Origin: Ganoderma boninense
Taxonomy: Eukaryota; Basidiomycota; Agaricomycetes; Polyporales; Polyporaceae
NCBI GenBank assembly: GCA_002900995.3
Contig: CM035314.1
Coordinates: 1,721,372 to 1,785,371 of the forward strand
Direction: 5' to 3'
Length of the DNA: 64,000 bases
Shown here: positions 10,984 to 22,886 of the stretch, piece after piece
Numbering within the stretch: the first letter of the stretch is position 1
Layout of the letters: each line of letters begins with the position of its first letter
The notes under the pieces: model-generated
What the model saw: only the letters and a program-made list of their open reading frames with translations
Told to the model about the DNA's origin: nothing
Database searches by the model: none
Translations under genes and position numbers: made by a program

Positions 10984-13613
10984 ATGGCCCGTGCGACCCA
11001 ATCAACTGCATCCCCCTTGCACGAGCTTCCAGTAGACGTCTTCTTTGTGGTAAGTAGTCAGTTTCTATGTGTTCTCCAACGCATTCTGAAACCTTTCCTA
11101 CTTAGCTCGCTACTCACCTTCATCCGCGGAGTCTCCTGAACCTGGCGAGAACGTCCAAACCGCTTCGCGCGACACTTCTATCTCGGAAACGCAGCCGCCA
11201 TGCGTGGAGAGCGTCGCTGAGCACCGTGGTCGATCTTCCTGCTTGTCCAGAAGATCTCAGTGAGCCCGTGTATACGGCTCTGATTTTTGACAGCCATTGC
11301 TTCGTGCGTTCCTCGCTACTCTGCCTGGCGTGAGGGCCTCTTCTGACCTCTGGAATTAGGCATGTGCCTCCCCAGATGCATATTCTGTGGATTATGCGCT
11401 GAGAGTCAGACTTTGTGAGCTTGCTACGAAGACAAGTGAGTTGTAATTTCCATTCTTAATGTTCATGCTTCCTGATAAGGACGTATAGTGTTGAAGAAGG
11501 GCACGCGCTCCTGAAGGATACATCTCCCGAAGTGCGTCAAGTATGCATGGCAATCATTGCATGTGAAGACTCGATAGGCAAGTCGTGTATTGATTGTTTA
11601 TGTGCATGATCCGGCCAACCCGTGACCTTCGCACATTCCTAGTCCCGGAGGAACCCAGGTTTCAGAAGACCTTGCACAGAATCAATCCGTTTACCCATAC
11701 CCTCGACGACTTCTACCTCAAACCCCAGGTGGACGCAGTTGTCGAACAGTTGTCCTGCGTATCCCTTGCGGACCGTGACGTGCTGCAAGACATTGTGTTC
11801 CAGCGCGTTCAAGAGATTTGCGTAAGAAAGATAGTGCGTCTACATCTCTGTTTTTGTTGTAACAAATACTCTGTGCTTATAGGGGCGATGCCCTCTTAGC
11901 ATTCTGTCTTGTTGCGTACCTGGGAGAACATGGTCCAGTGCGGTTTCGCCCCACCGTCGATCGCCTTGAAAGATTCGTAGGTTGACTCCTGTCTGTCTTT
12001 CGTCATGTTCCTCATTGTTCCCCAGCCTCCATCTACACATCAAGTATTTCGGATTCGTAGGTCCGTTGTGGCTCGAGGAAGATGAAGATGAAGTCATGAG
12101 AGACGATGCTGCATCAAATCTTGAAGACATCGGCCCGCAGGAGAATGTCCTAGCCGTCCCGTTCGTCCATTTAAACCCGGGTACTGTTTTCATTCCATGG
12201 CGCCCCGACAGGGACGATGACGAAATGGAGGACACACCTTCCACGGGATCGTCGGGGCAACCAACGACGTCCACGTCGAAGGACATCACGCAGATCGCTC
12301 GCGAGCAGGCTGCACGCACGGCCAGAAATAGGATCGCATACAAAGCTCGCCTGGCCCGCCGCTTCGCTCAAATGGAAGACATCTACGAAAGGTTATTCCA
12401 CGCCGCACGATGGTCCCCGACACGATCCTCCCAAACAAGTACGACGGAGCGCGGCTCCTCACCGTGCTCGCCAAGGAAAACGATGCGCGGGGCGACATCT
12501 CGCCGGACCGCTTCGTCGCATTCACCCCGCGGCTGATGTTCGCTATGAAGGCCTCGTGCATGACGTTCCGCGCTGAGCTCGCCTCGCTGGTCCCGCCGCG
12601 CGGCCCTGACGAGCCGGCCGCGGTGGCGCAACCCGTGTTGGACGAGAAGCCACGGGTGCTCGATCGAGCGGACGCGTTCTTCGCCTGCACAGCGTGCGGG
12701 GACGGGCTCCAGCCGTACCCGGAGATACACACGCATTGGAAGGACGTGCACACGGACGAGTCGTGCTGGGAGTGGACAACCGCGGAGCCCCGGCCTCGGG
12801 TCGCGTTCTGGACACCTGGTGTGCAACTGGTGGAGGACATATTGGTGGCAGCGGACTTGCCGGAAGACATCGAGATGCCGGAATTGGATAGGCTGATTGG
12901 CGAGGGACGGCTGTTTTGTTCATGCGGGGATCCCGTTTTTCCGACTACCAGAGACGCTGAATGCGTTGGATGGAGTGACTTTGTGAGTGTTCACGTCTCC
13001 AGGAGAGTCTTGGCCGACCTCACTGATCGGCGATTGCTATACCTGCAGGTCATGCACATATACGAGCATCAAGTCTGGTATAACTATAGGTGTCGAGTGC
13101 GGTACGTTCTCCTGGCACGGTGTCTCTCGCCGGTATTCACAGCTTAACTCACAGTTTCCATACATCTTGCTTCATAGGCCTTCGAGGGTTGAAGACAAGA
13201 GTCTGGTCTTGAATAACGACCATGAGCTCGATTGTTGCATCAAACTCCTTCCAGAGAATGCCACAAACGAGGAGAAGGAGAACGCGAAGCATCGTGTCCG
13301 TGCAGACGAAGTTATGCGGGCTCGTATCGACGCGCATCTCGCCCAGTGTCCTGAGGACGCGATTCCCATCTGCCGGATATGCGACGTGCTCACTCTCGAA
13401 TCTAAGCGAGATATTTCACTGACTTTTCAAATGGATGATGGCGCAGACAGGATTGTTTATCATATGCGCCGGATGTGAGTGTGCTTTGCTGGTTTGTGCT
13501 ATAAAGTGTAATGACAATTGCCTAGGCATAGCCGGGAGTTTGAAGAAGCGAATATCGTCTTCGATAATTCAAAGGCCGTGAACAGTACTTATATCTCCAG
13601 CAGGATTAATTAG
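10984..13613 (+). CDS. F-box protein with multiple zinc-finger-like modules, copy B
   Basis: Tandem paralogue of the gene at 7592-10181, with the same order of parts. Exon 1 (10984-11049) encodes MARATQSTASPLHELPVDV. The F-box continues after intron 11050-11105 as LATHLHPRSLLNLARTSKPL, then DLPACPEDLSEPVY. A C4 module (HCFAC across intron 11304-11359, then RLCE-x-CYED) is recovered only if one base is missing near 11420. The middle contains PQVDAVVEQL and an Asp/Glu/Thr-rich linker (about 12090-12290). A C2H2-like finger, CTACGDG...HTHWKDVH, lies near 12687-12750. FCSCGDP is near 12916, with VMHIYEH after the next intron, and a final CRIC...YHMRRMH module lies near 13370-13515. The stop is 13611-13613. 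A second one-base loss is inferred near 12405, where IYERLFHAA changes frame into DTILPNKYDG. The finger residues are better preserved than the rest, suggesting zinc binding. Substrate and function are unknown. Confidence 0.72.
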
Positions 13614-13850
13614 GTTTATCGTATGTAAGCGAACAACATGCTCAGCATCTCCATCGTTTCTTCCGATCAATGGTCTAGGATCATTGCTCCAGTGTAATAT
13701 CATTGTGTATCGTAGCTTTCAAATACCTGTGGTACGGACGACACTCAAGACCAGCGACATACTACTACTACGATCAGCAGGTCCTCCCAGCACCAACATC
13801 TATGAGTATAGGCAACTACCACTCGTTCGGCCAGCAGAAACCCAAAGTGC

Positions 13851-16800
13851 TCAGGCGGGCAAGAATCCGGACTTCCTCCAGGCCGCCAGCCACATCTTCG
13901 CACGCTCTCCGTCCAGCTGCGGCATCCCGGCCAGCGATTCAGACACTTTGACCGCCTTCTCCGTCGAGATAAACACGAGACCCATCGCCTCCTTGTCAGG
14001 CGTGATCGCCGTGCCCTGCGCCTTGAAGAACGACAGGAGGCGAAGGGCGGGGTTGAGGCGCATCGCCTCGAGTTCCTGAGCGGAGCCCTGTTCGACGCTG
14101 TTCTCGAGTGCAGAGACCCACTGGGTGTATGGCACGAGGGGAACGTTGAGCTCCTTCGCGATGGGCTCGAGGATGCTGAGCCAGGACACGGGCCGGGGGT
14201 GCACGAGGTGGACGATGGGCTCGGGCGAGTGGCGCAGTTCAGTGAACGCCCTCGCTGCCTCGTACGCAGGGAACCACGTCACTTTCTGTAGGGGGTTCCA
14301 GTGACCAGTCAGTATTCAGAGCCGGAACGCAAGAGAGACGGAAGTCCAATGGTACTCACCCCATCATGTTCAGGCAAGCACTTCTGGAACAGCCCGGACT
14401 TGACGAGGGACGGAAACCACTCGCGCTCGTTCCAGTACCCCTTTCTGTCGCCCGCGACCTGACCAAGTCGCATCACGACAGTGTGCACACCGCGCCGTTT
14501 CGTAGCGTTCTGCAGTACGCGCTCGGCGACCCACTTTCCCTCACCGTAGCCTGTTCCAAACGGCGACAACGGGTCATCGATCGGGACCTCGGGGACGGGC
14601 GGAGCGGTCTTGCAATCTACGGGTCGACGGCGGATGAGCATATCAATCAACTCAAGCTCAAGAAGCGACCTACTGAGGAAAACGGAGACAGAGCTAACCC
14701 CCATGACGGTGGGCGCGGTCGTGTACGGCGAGCTGATCGCGAGGTCGACGAAGTTCCGCACGCCCCGGATGTCCTGCTCGAACGACGCAATCGACATATT
14801 GAAGTCGACCTTCCAAGCTACGCCATCCATCCTGTCAGCACCCCGTCCTTAGCACTCCATCGACGCTCACGCAAGGACTCACCATTCAGCATGATATGCG
14901 TTGCGGAGGTCCTGATCTCCGCCAACAGCCCCGCGTCGATCCCGAACCCAGGCTCGTGCAGCACCGCCTCGACCATCCTGAACTTCGCCGAGTCCAGCAG
15001 CGCCACATCCAGCCCGCGCGCGGCGAACTGCTTCCGCTGGCGCTCCAGCGCGTCGCTCCCCCTGCGGTTGAAGGCGTACACACGCTCGACGGCCTCATCA
15101 CGCAGGAGGTGCTCGAGCGCATCGCACCCGAACCCGCCGGTCGTGCCCGTGATGACGACGACGTCCTTCTGCCCAGACGCACGCTCGACCAGGTCCGTAG
15201 GGCGCGCGGGCAGGTCCGCGGAGTACCGCTCGACGTACTGCCACAGGTCCTGCGGGGTGCGTTCCTTGCGCCCCATCGGGGCTGTTGACGACACTGTGTA
15301 CGAGCGCGGCGAGCGCGGCGATGGTCGGCGCGCCGAAGACGAGGTTCATGGGGAGGCGCTTGGCGGCCTCCGCGTTGGTCTCGCGGATCGCGCCGAGGAG
15401 GGTGTTGCGGATGTACGTCGACTGGAGGCTGTCGCCCCCGCTGCGGAAGATGTCCGCGTCGTCGGCGAGCGGGCGGCCGAGCGTGTTCTGGACGACGGTG
15501 CGCACGAACGCGAGCGTGCTGGCTTCGTCCCAGGTGGCGGGCGCGGGGAACTCGCTCTGTATGCTGCTCTCGACCGCCTTGTAGAGCGCCTCGATCTCGT
15601 CGTCGTACTCCTTGAGGATGACGCCGCGGCGGGGGAGAGCCTTCGCGTTGAATACAAAGGGCTTGTTGGGATGAGTGACTAGGATCATCTGAAAAATTTT
15701 CTGCTCAGCTCCGCGCTACACGGACGCGGCAGAAGTGCTGACCTCCTTGAAAAATACGGGAGTGCCGAGGTGCGTATTCATTCACTCGCTCGATAGTCCG
15801 CCTAGCGCACGGACGCGTGAACCATGAATTGTGAGCGCGAACACAGATGTGAGCCCACCAAATCTTGTTCCTGTACTCCTCGACCTTCTTCAGGTCTGCG
15901 GGATCGAAGACGAAGTCCTCGCTCGGCTCAACAAGCAAGCCATTCTGAAATTTTCCCCTCCCAAACATGATAGAAGCTCGAACGTGCGGGTCCTCGTTGA
16001 TCATCCTCTCTATTGACGAACGCGGTACCGGTCAGCATCGCTTGGACTCGCCACAGAAGGAAGGCAGGAACTGACCAAGCGGGACTGGGTTTGTCTTCTC
16101 GCCATTAGAGAGGATGATTTGCTCGTCAGCGCGCCCCACGATCTTCCATAGCCCAGGCTGGGTAGGGTGCGGGGCGACAAGGTCGCTCGTGGCATATGCA
16201 TCTTGGCCATCGACCTTGGTGTTCGTGACCGGGAGGCCGAGCTCAGGTGGAGACTATATGGAGAGTTACTCAGTAGGCTGCGCGCGTAAAACATTGGAGA
16301 GAAGAGAAACTTACGAGGATGACGACCTCATATGTGCCGTCGCCCGTGGGGAGGAAGGCGCCTTTCAGACTGGCTGTGACGGACCAATATGCCCAGTCCA
16401 TGCCCGGGTTGGCTACAATATAATATCAATGGGCATGTGCGATTACAGATTTTGTATGCTGGCTCACGTCTAGCAAAGGTGCTAGCCAGCCCGATTTCGG
16501 TCGTGCCGTAGACAGTGTAGAGCGACACGCCTTGGGCAGCCAGCGCGTTCCCAACTTGGTCGTTCAATGCGGCACCTCCGAATATCTGCCATGGATGGGT
16601 TCGTGTAAGCATTGAATCCACGAGGGAAAATACAGACCGAAGTCACTTACAAGGCCACGCATCGTCTTCATGTAGAGCACCTTCTCGGGATCTCGCGACC
16701 ATCCCTACAAGGATATTGCCATGAGCACATGACCGATCATTTACGCATGCTGATGTACATACTTCGATGAATGAAGGGACGCTCCAAGAGAAGTCGGCGC

Positions 16801-17943
16801 CAGTCTGCGAAATGCCCTGCCAGACGGCCTCCGGAGTGGGAATAGTCGGGGGAGAAGCAGGCTTAAATGCCGCTACGACGAAACCATTTACTGGCTGTAA
16901 CGCGCGCACATGAATTAGCAACGCCGCACCAGTCCGGAGCGTGATGAGCATGAGCATACCGCAGCAATATACATGAATGACCCCAAGGCGTGGAACATGG
17001 GCACGCCGTGGGCACCCATGATCGTCCCCTTCAGGCTGACATTACACTTCACTAGAAGGATAAGAATATTCTGTCAGTTCACGAGTTCGCGCTCAATATT
17101 CTTTGTGCAAGCACGTACGTGGCTCCGACGCCAACGAGTATGCCTGTTCATGGGTCCAGCGAACAGGCTTCGGGTGGCCAGATGACCCTGAACCAAGAAG
17201 TTAAGTTGTGCCTGGAGCAGAGGCACAGGAAACACGTACCAGAAGAATGCATGATCGAGATGAATGCCTTGGTATTGTAGCTTGTGGGAAATTCCGCTTC
17301 TGTCTCATACAAACTGCCCTTAACCGGGACCTCGGGGAAGAGGTCTCCAAACGACGGCATCCCAAGTCTGCCGACCTCCACGCCGTCGTCCGCGAGCAGT
17401 TTGAGGGCTCCTTCGGCGAGCTCGCTCATCGGCAGGTCGGGCGAGACAACGAGATGCGTGGCCCCAGTGTTCTTCAGCATGTCCGCAACGGCGGAGGATG
17501 TGTTGCGCGTTGAGACTAGGAACGCGCAGAACCCGGCGCGGAACGCGCCGACGACGGTGCAGAAGTAGGTTATAGTATCTATTTGGTCGCAAGACATGTC
17601 AGTACCGGTAGGTCCCCTGAACTTTGCTGGCGGTCTGATACGCACCGGTGTTGGCAAGAATGGCAATGACAGGGAGTCCCGTGGGGGCGGTAGACTTCCT
17701 GCCCACGCTGTGGGTGAGGAAGCGTGCGGAGCGGTCGATGGCTGCATTGGCGGTGGCATAAGTGATATATTCGACGTTCGCGGCGGCGGGGTCGTGGTAG
17801 ACGAAGAGGGGATAGTTGGGATTCTCCTTCGCGTTCCAGTCGTAGAGATGGGAAAGCGTCAAGTCTTTACGCGCGAGAAGCTCGTGAGGGATGAGGAAGT
17901 CAGAGTTGATGTGCGAGGGAAGAGAGTGAGCGGTCAACGGCAT
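13851..17943 (-). CDS. Adenylate-forming reductase (A-T-R, NRPS-like)
   Basis: Multidomain enzyme of the adenylation-thiolation-reductase type. Such proteins activate a carboxylic acid as acyl-AMP, load it on a phosphopantetheine arm and release it as an aldehyde with NADPH. The adenylation domain starts at 17943 (MPLTAHSLPSHINSDF) and runs through about eight exons. It shows an SSG...GHPKPVRWTHEQ core split by an intron near 17160-17240, IFGGAALNDQVG and YTVYGTTEIGLAS (near 16500-16590), and a WKIVGRADEQIILSNGEK hinge near 16090-16150. The carrier domain has the attachment motif FRSGGDSLQSTY near 15420-15450. The reductase has the nucleotide-binding ITGTTGGFG near 15130-15160 and the YGEGKWVAER catalytic Tyr-Lys near 14530-14550. 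It ends WLAAWRKSGFLPA at the stop 13851. Near 15265-15290 the frame changes: either a 43 bp intron or a one-base indel. There is no condensation domain, so the substrate (aryl or amino acid) is unknown. Regulation may involve dyad motifs at 18235-18289. Confidence 0.85.
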
Positions 17944-19591
17944 GTTGATGGTGCTGTGGCGCGGAGATGCTGGGGATGCGGGTTATCAGATAATCTGCGT
18001 GTTATCTCTGCCCTCCCACCACAGATTATATACTGAACCTCTCCACGTTTGGCGGGTTCGTCAGCTTACATGACAGAAAGTGCGGGCCCATCGCTATGCA
18101 GCGCACGGTCTGCTTCACCCGAGAGACCGCAGCCGGTTTTCAAAAACCTTGCAAAAGGAGCCGGACATCGGGGGTTCATCAGCAAAAGTGCCATTGCCTG
18201 GGGCGACCCTGAGCTTCCCTGGGGAGCATCGCAGATGGCCTCAGGCCATATAAGGCTCTCAGGAAGCAGCTTCCTGATAGCCTGAGGCTTCTGAGGAGTC
18301 CTGAAACGACTTCTCCAGGAACTCAGGAGCGCCCAGGCAAGTACACTTTTGCTGATGTTGGCATGAATGTTGGCGCCTAATTTCTCCTCGGACAGAGTCT
18401 CTCCGAGTTGTGGACGCTGCTGTAAATGCAATCCTGCACCTGCCCTCGTCGAGCTCAATGGCCTTATGGTCGTAATTGGGGACGCAATCAGAATGCAGTT
18501 GCATCGTAGACGGCTTCAAGCTGCTTCACAGTGGACGATCCAAACGTGAGCGCTACTAGCGATCGCATTGTCAATCAATATCAGATCAATATTACTCAAC
18601 ACGCGTACTGAAGATTCTACGTGCACAGTGTGGTTCAAGCCCGGTTCAATGTGCATAGCAGATCATCTGAGCATCGAGGACATTGGCAATAAGGGTTGAA
18701 AATGGACAACCTTACCCGGGATCCCTATGTTTCAATCCTAAATCCGACATACCCGAGGCCGGGGTCGGATTCAAGTTGATGTGCCAAAGTCCCTTGAAGG
18801 ACGTCGCAGCCGACTTGTTGGAGACGCGTCACTCCGGCCGGTAAGCTGACCAAGCACACACGGCATGAAGGAAAGCACGCGAAACCAGGGAGACTCGGAG
18901 CAGAGCCACAAGGAGAGCGGCTGAGAGCGGGCGCAAAAGATATCCGGTGCCTTGCTTATTGCCGTGCCGATCCGTGACGCAAGCATCGTCCGTGGCCAAA
19001 GTCGCCCGTATTGCTCCTCGAAATCATCCTGTTTGTTTGAGAGGTCACCGAATCAACCCCACTTACCCCAATCTCGGATCGAGTCGCCTGCGAGGGGTGG
19101 GCTGGTATGGGCTCGAAGCTGTTCAAAGAGTTTAGAGAGCTCAACTCCCGGCAAACGCCCATCATCAATGTCAATGATGGACACCACTCGATGGTCTGAA
19201 TGCCTCACTAAGACTTACTCCAGGCAGAGTCAGAGAGCTGGAGCTAACTACATAAACCGAACCAAAGATTGCCGACAGGCATCTCCGTCGTGTGACCTTT
19301 CTTAATTCCAAGGCGTGCACATCGGGTGGACAGCACCCGACCAAGGAGCGTATGCAGCGTGAGTCCAATATTCCGGTCGTACCATGCATACGTAAATAAC
19401 TTCCTGTGTCAGGAACAGGACAAGATCAGTCGGAATCTCTCCATCATACCACAACTTCCAAGCACGAGCTCGCAATCCGCTCACATACGGTGTGCAAACT
19501 GCGCATTGAGGCTTGGATTTCACCGTCGCCGGGTCGCTCTTGAAATTTTGAAGGCTTGAAAGGTCAACCATCCCAGCGTCAATTCCATAAC
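17944..19591. other. Gene-poor region upstream of the adenylate-forming reductase
   Basis: No coding region was accepted in 1.6 kb. The 17.95-18.3 kb part should include the promoter of the reductase gene, which starts at 17943 on the minus strand, and holds three short perfect palindromes (see separate entry). Frames at 18066-18458 and 18952-19305 lack domains and have no partner exons. No transposase, reverse transcriptase or long repeat was seen. Confidence 0.45.
18235..18289. repeat. Cluster of three short perfect palindromes
   Basis: Three dyad-symmetric sites with single-base centres lie within 55 bp: 18235-18249 (ATGGCCTCAGGCCAT), 18261-18275 (AGGAAGCAGCTTCCT) and 18279-18289 (AGCCTGAGGCT). 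The first and third share the core CCTNAGG. They lie about 290-345 bp upstream of the reductase start codon. Binding by a dimeric regulator is possible but not shown. Confidence 0.5.
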
Positions 19592-20740
19592 CTACACATT
19601 CATATACGATGCAGCCGCAGGCGGAGGGTTCACCCTCCGCCCGCCCATATTACCAGTATCTGCGCCCCCCGCCGCTGCCGCTGACGAACCGCTGGGAGGG
19701 GAGAACGCTGCCGGCACCTGCACCTCCAGGCTCGACCGCAAGCTCCCCGCCGACACCTCCGTCGTCCCCAGCTCCACATACGGCAGGTCGGATTCCGCCC
19801 TCGACGCCGCCGTCGAGGTCGAGGCCGCCGTCAGCGCGGACATCGTCGACCGCCGCTTCCTCGACGGGTCCGCGAACGGCATGCTGATGAGGACGGAGAC
19901 GCGGACCTTCTCCTCTGGCGGCTCCGGGGTCAGCGGCGGCTTCTCCGCCAAGAGCGAAAGGCGCGTGTCTGGCCGGTCTGTCGTCGTCGCGGAGCCTGCA
20001 ACCGAAAACTCGGACGGCGGGGGCACGGGGGACTGCGCTTGGTCGCGGCTGCTGCTGGACATGCGCCACCCTTGCAGGCTCGAGATCGAGAAGCGGGACT
20101 GTCTCCGAGATGTCGACGCTGGCGGCGGTGAGGGCGAATCGGGCGAGGCAATTTGCGAGTTGTCCGTCGGAGCGTCGAGCCACCTGCACGCGACAGGCTA
20201 GATCCAACGCAATGCGAGTGGGCGGCGAGGTTGCGTAGTCTAGCTTTAGCTTTAACCTAGGCGCGATGACGACCGTGCACGCACCATGATCCTATCCCAG
20301 TCCACAGCGAGCCCGTCCTCGAGCCGTTCTGGCTCCTTCTCCTCCTCGCTCTCTATCTCCTTCTGCTTCTGCTTCTCGGGCGAGGCCGCCCTCTCTCCGC
20401 CGCGCGCCTGGTCCCGTGCCTCCGGATCCGCCTCGTCTCCTTCCTCCTCGCCTATAAATATCTCGTACATCTTCGGCTTTTCTCCCAGCGCGCCTGGCTT
20501 CTTGGGCGGGACGAACGTCCCGTTCGCGATCGCCTCAGCGACGAGCGCCTGCTGCCGTCTCCGCAGCGCGTACGAGCGCGCGACGATGGTGATGGAGACG
20601 AGCAGGAGCAGGACGATGGTTGCTGCAACGATGACGATCAGCGCGATCCGCGTTAGAGAGGACAGGCCGGATTTTGTGGTATGCGTGGGTGAGGGCGTGG
20701 GCCCAGACGTGGACGCGGACGCGGATGGGAATGGGGCCAT
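19592..20740 (-). CDS. Single-pass membrane protein with long cytosolic tail
   Basis: Two-exon gene. Exon 1 (20740-20285) encodes a short Ser/Thr/Pro-rich N-terminus, one hydrophobic helix (IALIVIVAATIVLLLLVSIT, about residues 32-51) and a basic juxtamembrane RSYALRRRQQ. These are followed by GEKPKMYEIF, an acidic Lys/Glu stretch and VDWDRIM. The intron 20198-20284 joins this to PVACRWLDA, giving the DWDRIMPV junction seen in this basidiomycete family. Exon 2 continues with VRVSVLISMPF and LPYVELGTTEV, both recurrent motifs of these proteins, and ends at 19592. The start at 20740 is preferred because an in-frame TGA lies 12 bp upstream and no AG acceptor occurs for about 150 bp upstream. The orientation suggests a cell-surface or vacuolar membrane sensor-like protein, but no function is known. 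Confidence 0.7.
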
Positions 20741-22886
20741 GAGTGGGCATCAATGTGGGGTCGTGAGGCGTATACGGGGTCGTTAGGGGGACAAGGAGGG
20801 AGGGGGCACGACGGGGATTAAAGGGAGAAGAAGGGGGCGTCGCAGCGGTGCATTAAGGAATCAGAGAGCGGAGAGGAAACCGAGACGAGGAGCAGCTCAG
20901 CACGTATGTATACGTCCAGTATTGCGCGGTCTGGTCGAAACTCGATGCGCGCAGCGCGTACGGCAGGTCGTCGACACGAGTCGCACTCGACCGTCTCCGC
21001 TCGCAAGTCGCAGCCCAGTCCCGGACTCGACGGGCGCACGCCAAGCCAACGGGGCGTGTCCGATTCGCCAGGAGGGTTGAACTTTTCGTCATGCTCGCGC
21101 AAAGTCTCGCCAGCGGCCCACGCCTCGGTAGACGCCCAAATGCCCAGTTCACGCGTGCGCGAGGGAATGCAGGGAAGCAGATTTGTCACACTCACCGAGG
21201 AAGGTGTACACTGCGGACAGCAGATGTATTGTCGCTCAGCAACGCTCTCCATCCATCATGTATCATCGCTCGAGCGCAAACAGCGGTCGAGCGCAGACAC
21301 TGTAAGACAGCTAATGGGACGTACGGTAGAGGGACGCGGATGACGTTAGCTGAGGAGGGGGCCCAAAGCTGTTCTGATTTCCGCCGCTTCCATTTCCTCC
21401 GTTACCGGCGGTATTAGAGGGCGCTGGACCGTCTGGGCTCTGGGACGGCGGCGTCGGCGAGGTACTGGCCGTCAGAATCGAGGATGAGGACGACAGCGAG
21501 GACGACAGCGAGCCAGAGAGAGCGGTGGATGGGGAGACCGCAGACATGGTGGCACCAGGGCAAGCTCAGGCGGCGGAAGCCAGCGGTCTTTGAGACCAGC
21601 TAGACTATAGCCTGAGGGAACCAAGGTTGTGAAGGGAACCGGGGACGGTGGCCCGTCCCAGCCCGCGGCCAGTATTGATATGCGAAATAGAAGGCCTGGG
21701 GATCGTCGGACTCGGGTTTCCTTGCTGAGCAGCCGCTGTATGCACGCCGATGGAACGCTGTCGACGCCCGTCTACCAATATAGCACCGCAGCAAGGGAAG
21801 TTGGCAGCGAGGGAAGAATGCGATGTCCTGATCTGGTTGGTGGGAAGAACAAGACTGGTGGGGGAACCAATAAAACGACCGAGGAGGAGAGCGAGGGAGA
21901 GCGATTGTGTCTGTGAGCGCGATAAGGGTTGTGTGTGCACATGCTGGGTGTGGGGCTATTGGCGCAGTGTAGGACGTGGAACTGGGGCACGTGGAATGCT
22001 GATATATCGTCTGAAACGGACGAACAATTCCGAGGAGGGTTGGAAGGGAGTGGACTGAGCTCGAGCCTCAGCGAGGGACGAGCGCACGATGAGCGTGTGG
22101 AGAAAATCCAGTTGTCATGAGATCTGATGAGAGTTCTTCGAATCACTTTAGGAAGTTTGCACGAGGGACCTCCGACGGTCGCTACAGAGAACATCATGAC
22201 ATTAGCGATTGGGACATACTTTGGGTCCAAGTTAGGCATGGCGAACGGTCTTCGGTAGACTGGAAGCACTGACCGCGTAGAATGTATCGCCGCATAAAGG
22301 CTTCGAGGAGGCGGGGCTGTTTGCATACGTGGAGAGTATTGAGCTGCATTGAGCCCATAGATCTCCATCTCAGTGACTCTGAGAGAGCTCATGCATGATG
22401 ATCCACTAGTGTCAAAAGATACGATAAGAAGATAATGTTGACATTATGGATCAGAGTCACTAGTACTCATGGACGTGAAAGGGAAATACAAACATTCGTT
22501 GAAGTTCGCCGACTCCACTTCAGTCGAACTACTCAAGCTCTCCACTTCCAGACTACTGTAGTACACTGAATGCACCACTTACCACAGAGCCATATTTCGG
22601 GCGATAAGTGAATAGGAAGAGGAGGAAGTCGCCGCGGAGCTGGAGGAACCAGAGACAGAGGACGCTCTGCAACTTAAGTTTAGGCAGAGCGGCCGACGGT
22701 CCGCGACGGACCGACCACGGTAGTGATGGGCGCTTGATGAGACTGGTGCAGCTTAGCGCCAGTGGCCACGGCAGAGCAGGCAGTTTGTCCCGGACTACGA
22801 CGGCGGTGGCTCACCGTGTCGTATGTGTTGGGGCGTCATTGTGAATGAACGACTATTCGAGTCCTCATTCATCTCCGTCTCCTGCT
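20741..22886. other. Divergent intergenic region with doubtful ORFs
   Basis: A 2.1 kb region lies between the minus-strand membrane protein and the plus-strand gene at 22887. Two minus-strand frames with Met starts were considered: 21311-21547 (78 codons, very Ser/Pro/Gly-rich) and 21772-22392 (206 codons, Pro/Ser-rich). Neither shows a domain or convincing exon partners. They may be untranslated leader or small unannotated genes. A perfect small dyad ATAATGT-TG-ACATTAT occurs near 22432. Confidence 0.4.

Noticed and set aside
17944..18560. Solo LTR suggested by TATAAGG and TTGGCGCC motifs
   Set aside because: No paired repeat, no TG...CA ends and no target duplication could be found.
21311..21547. 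Ser-rich ORF as first exon of the membrane protein at 19592-20740
   Set aside because: No AG acceptor exists in the roughly 150 bp before ATG 20740, an in-frame TGA lies 12 bp upstream, and acceptors near 20897 lead to stops in all three frames.
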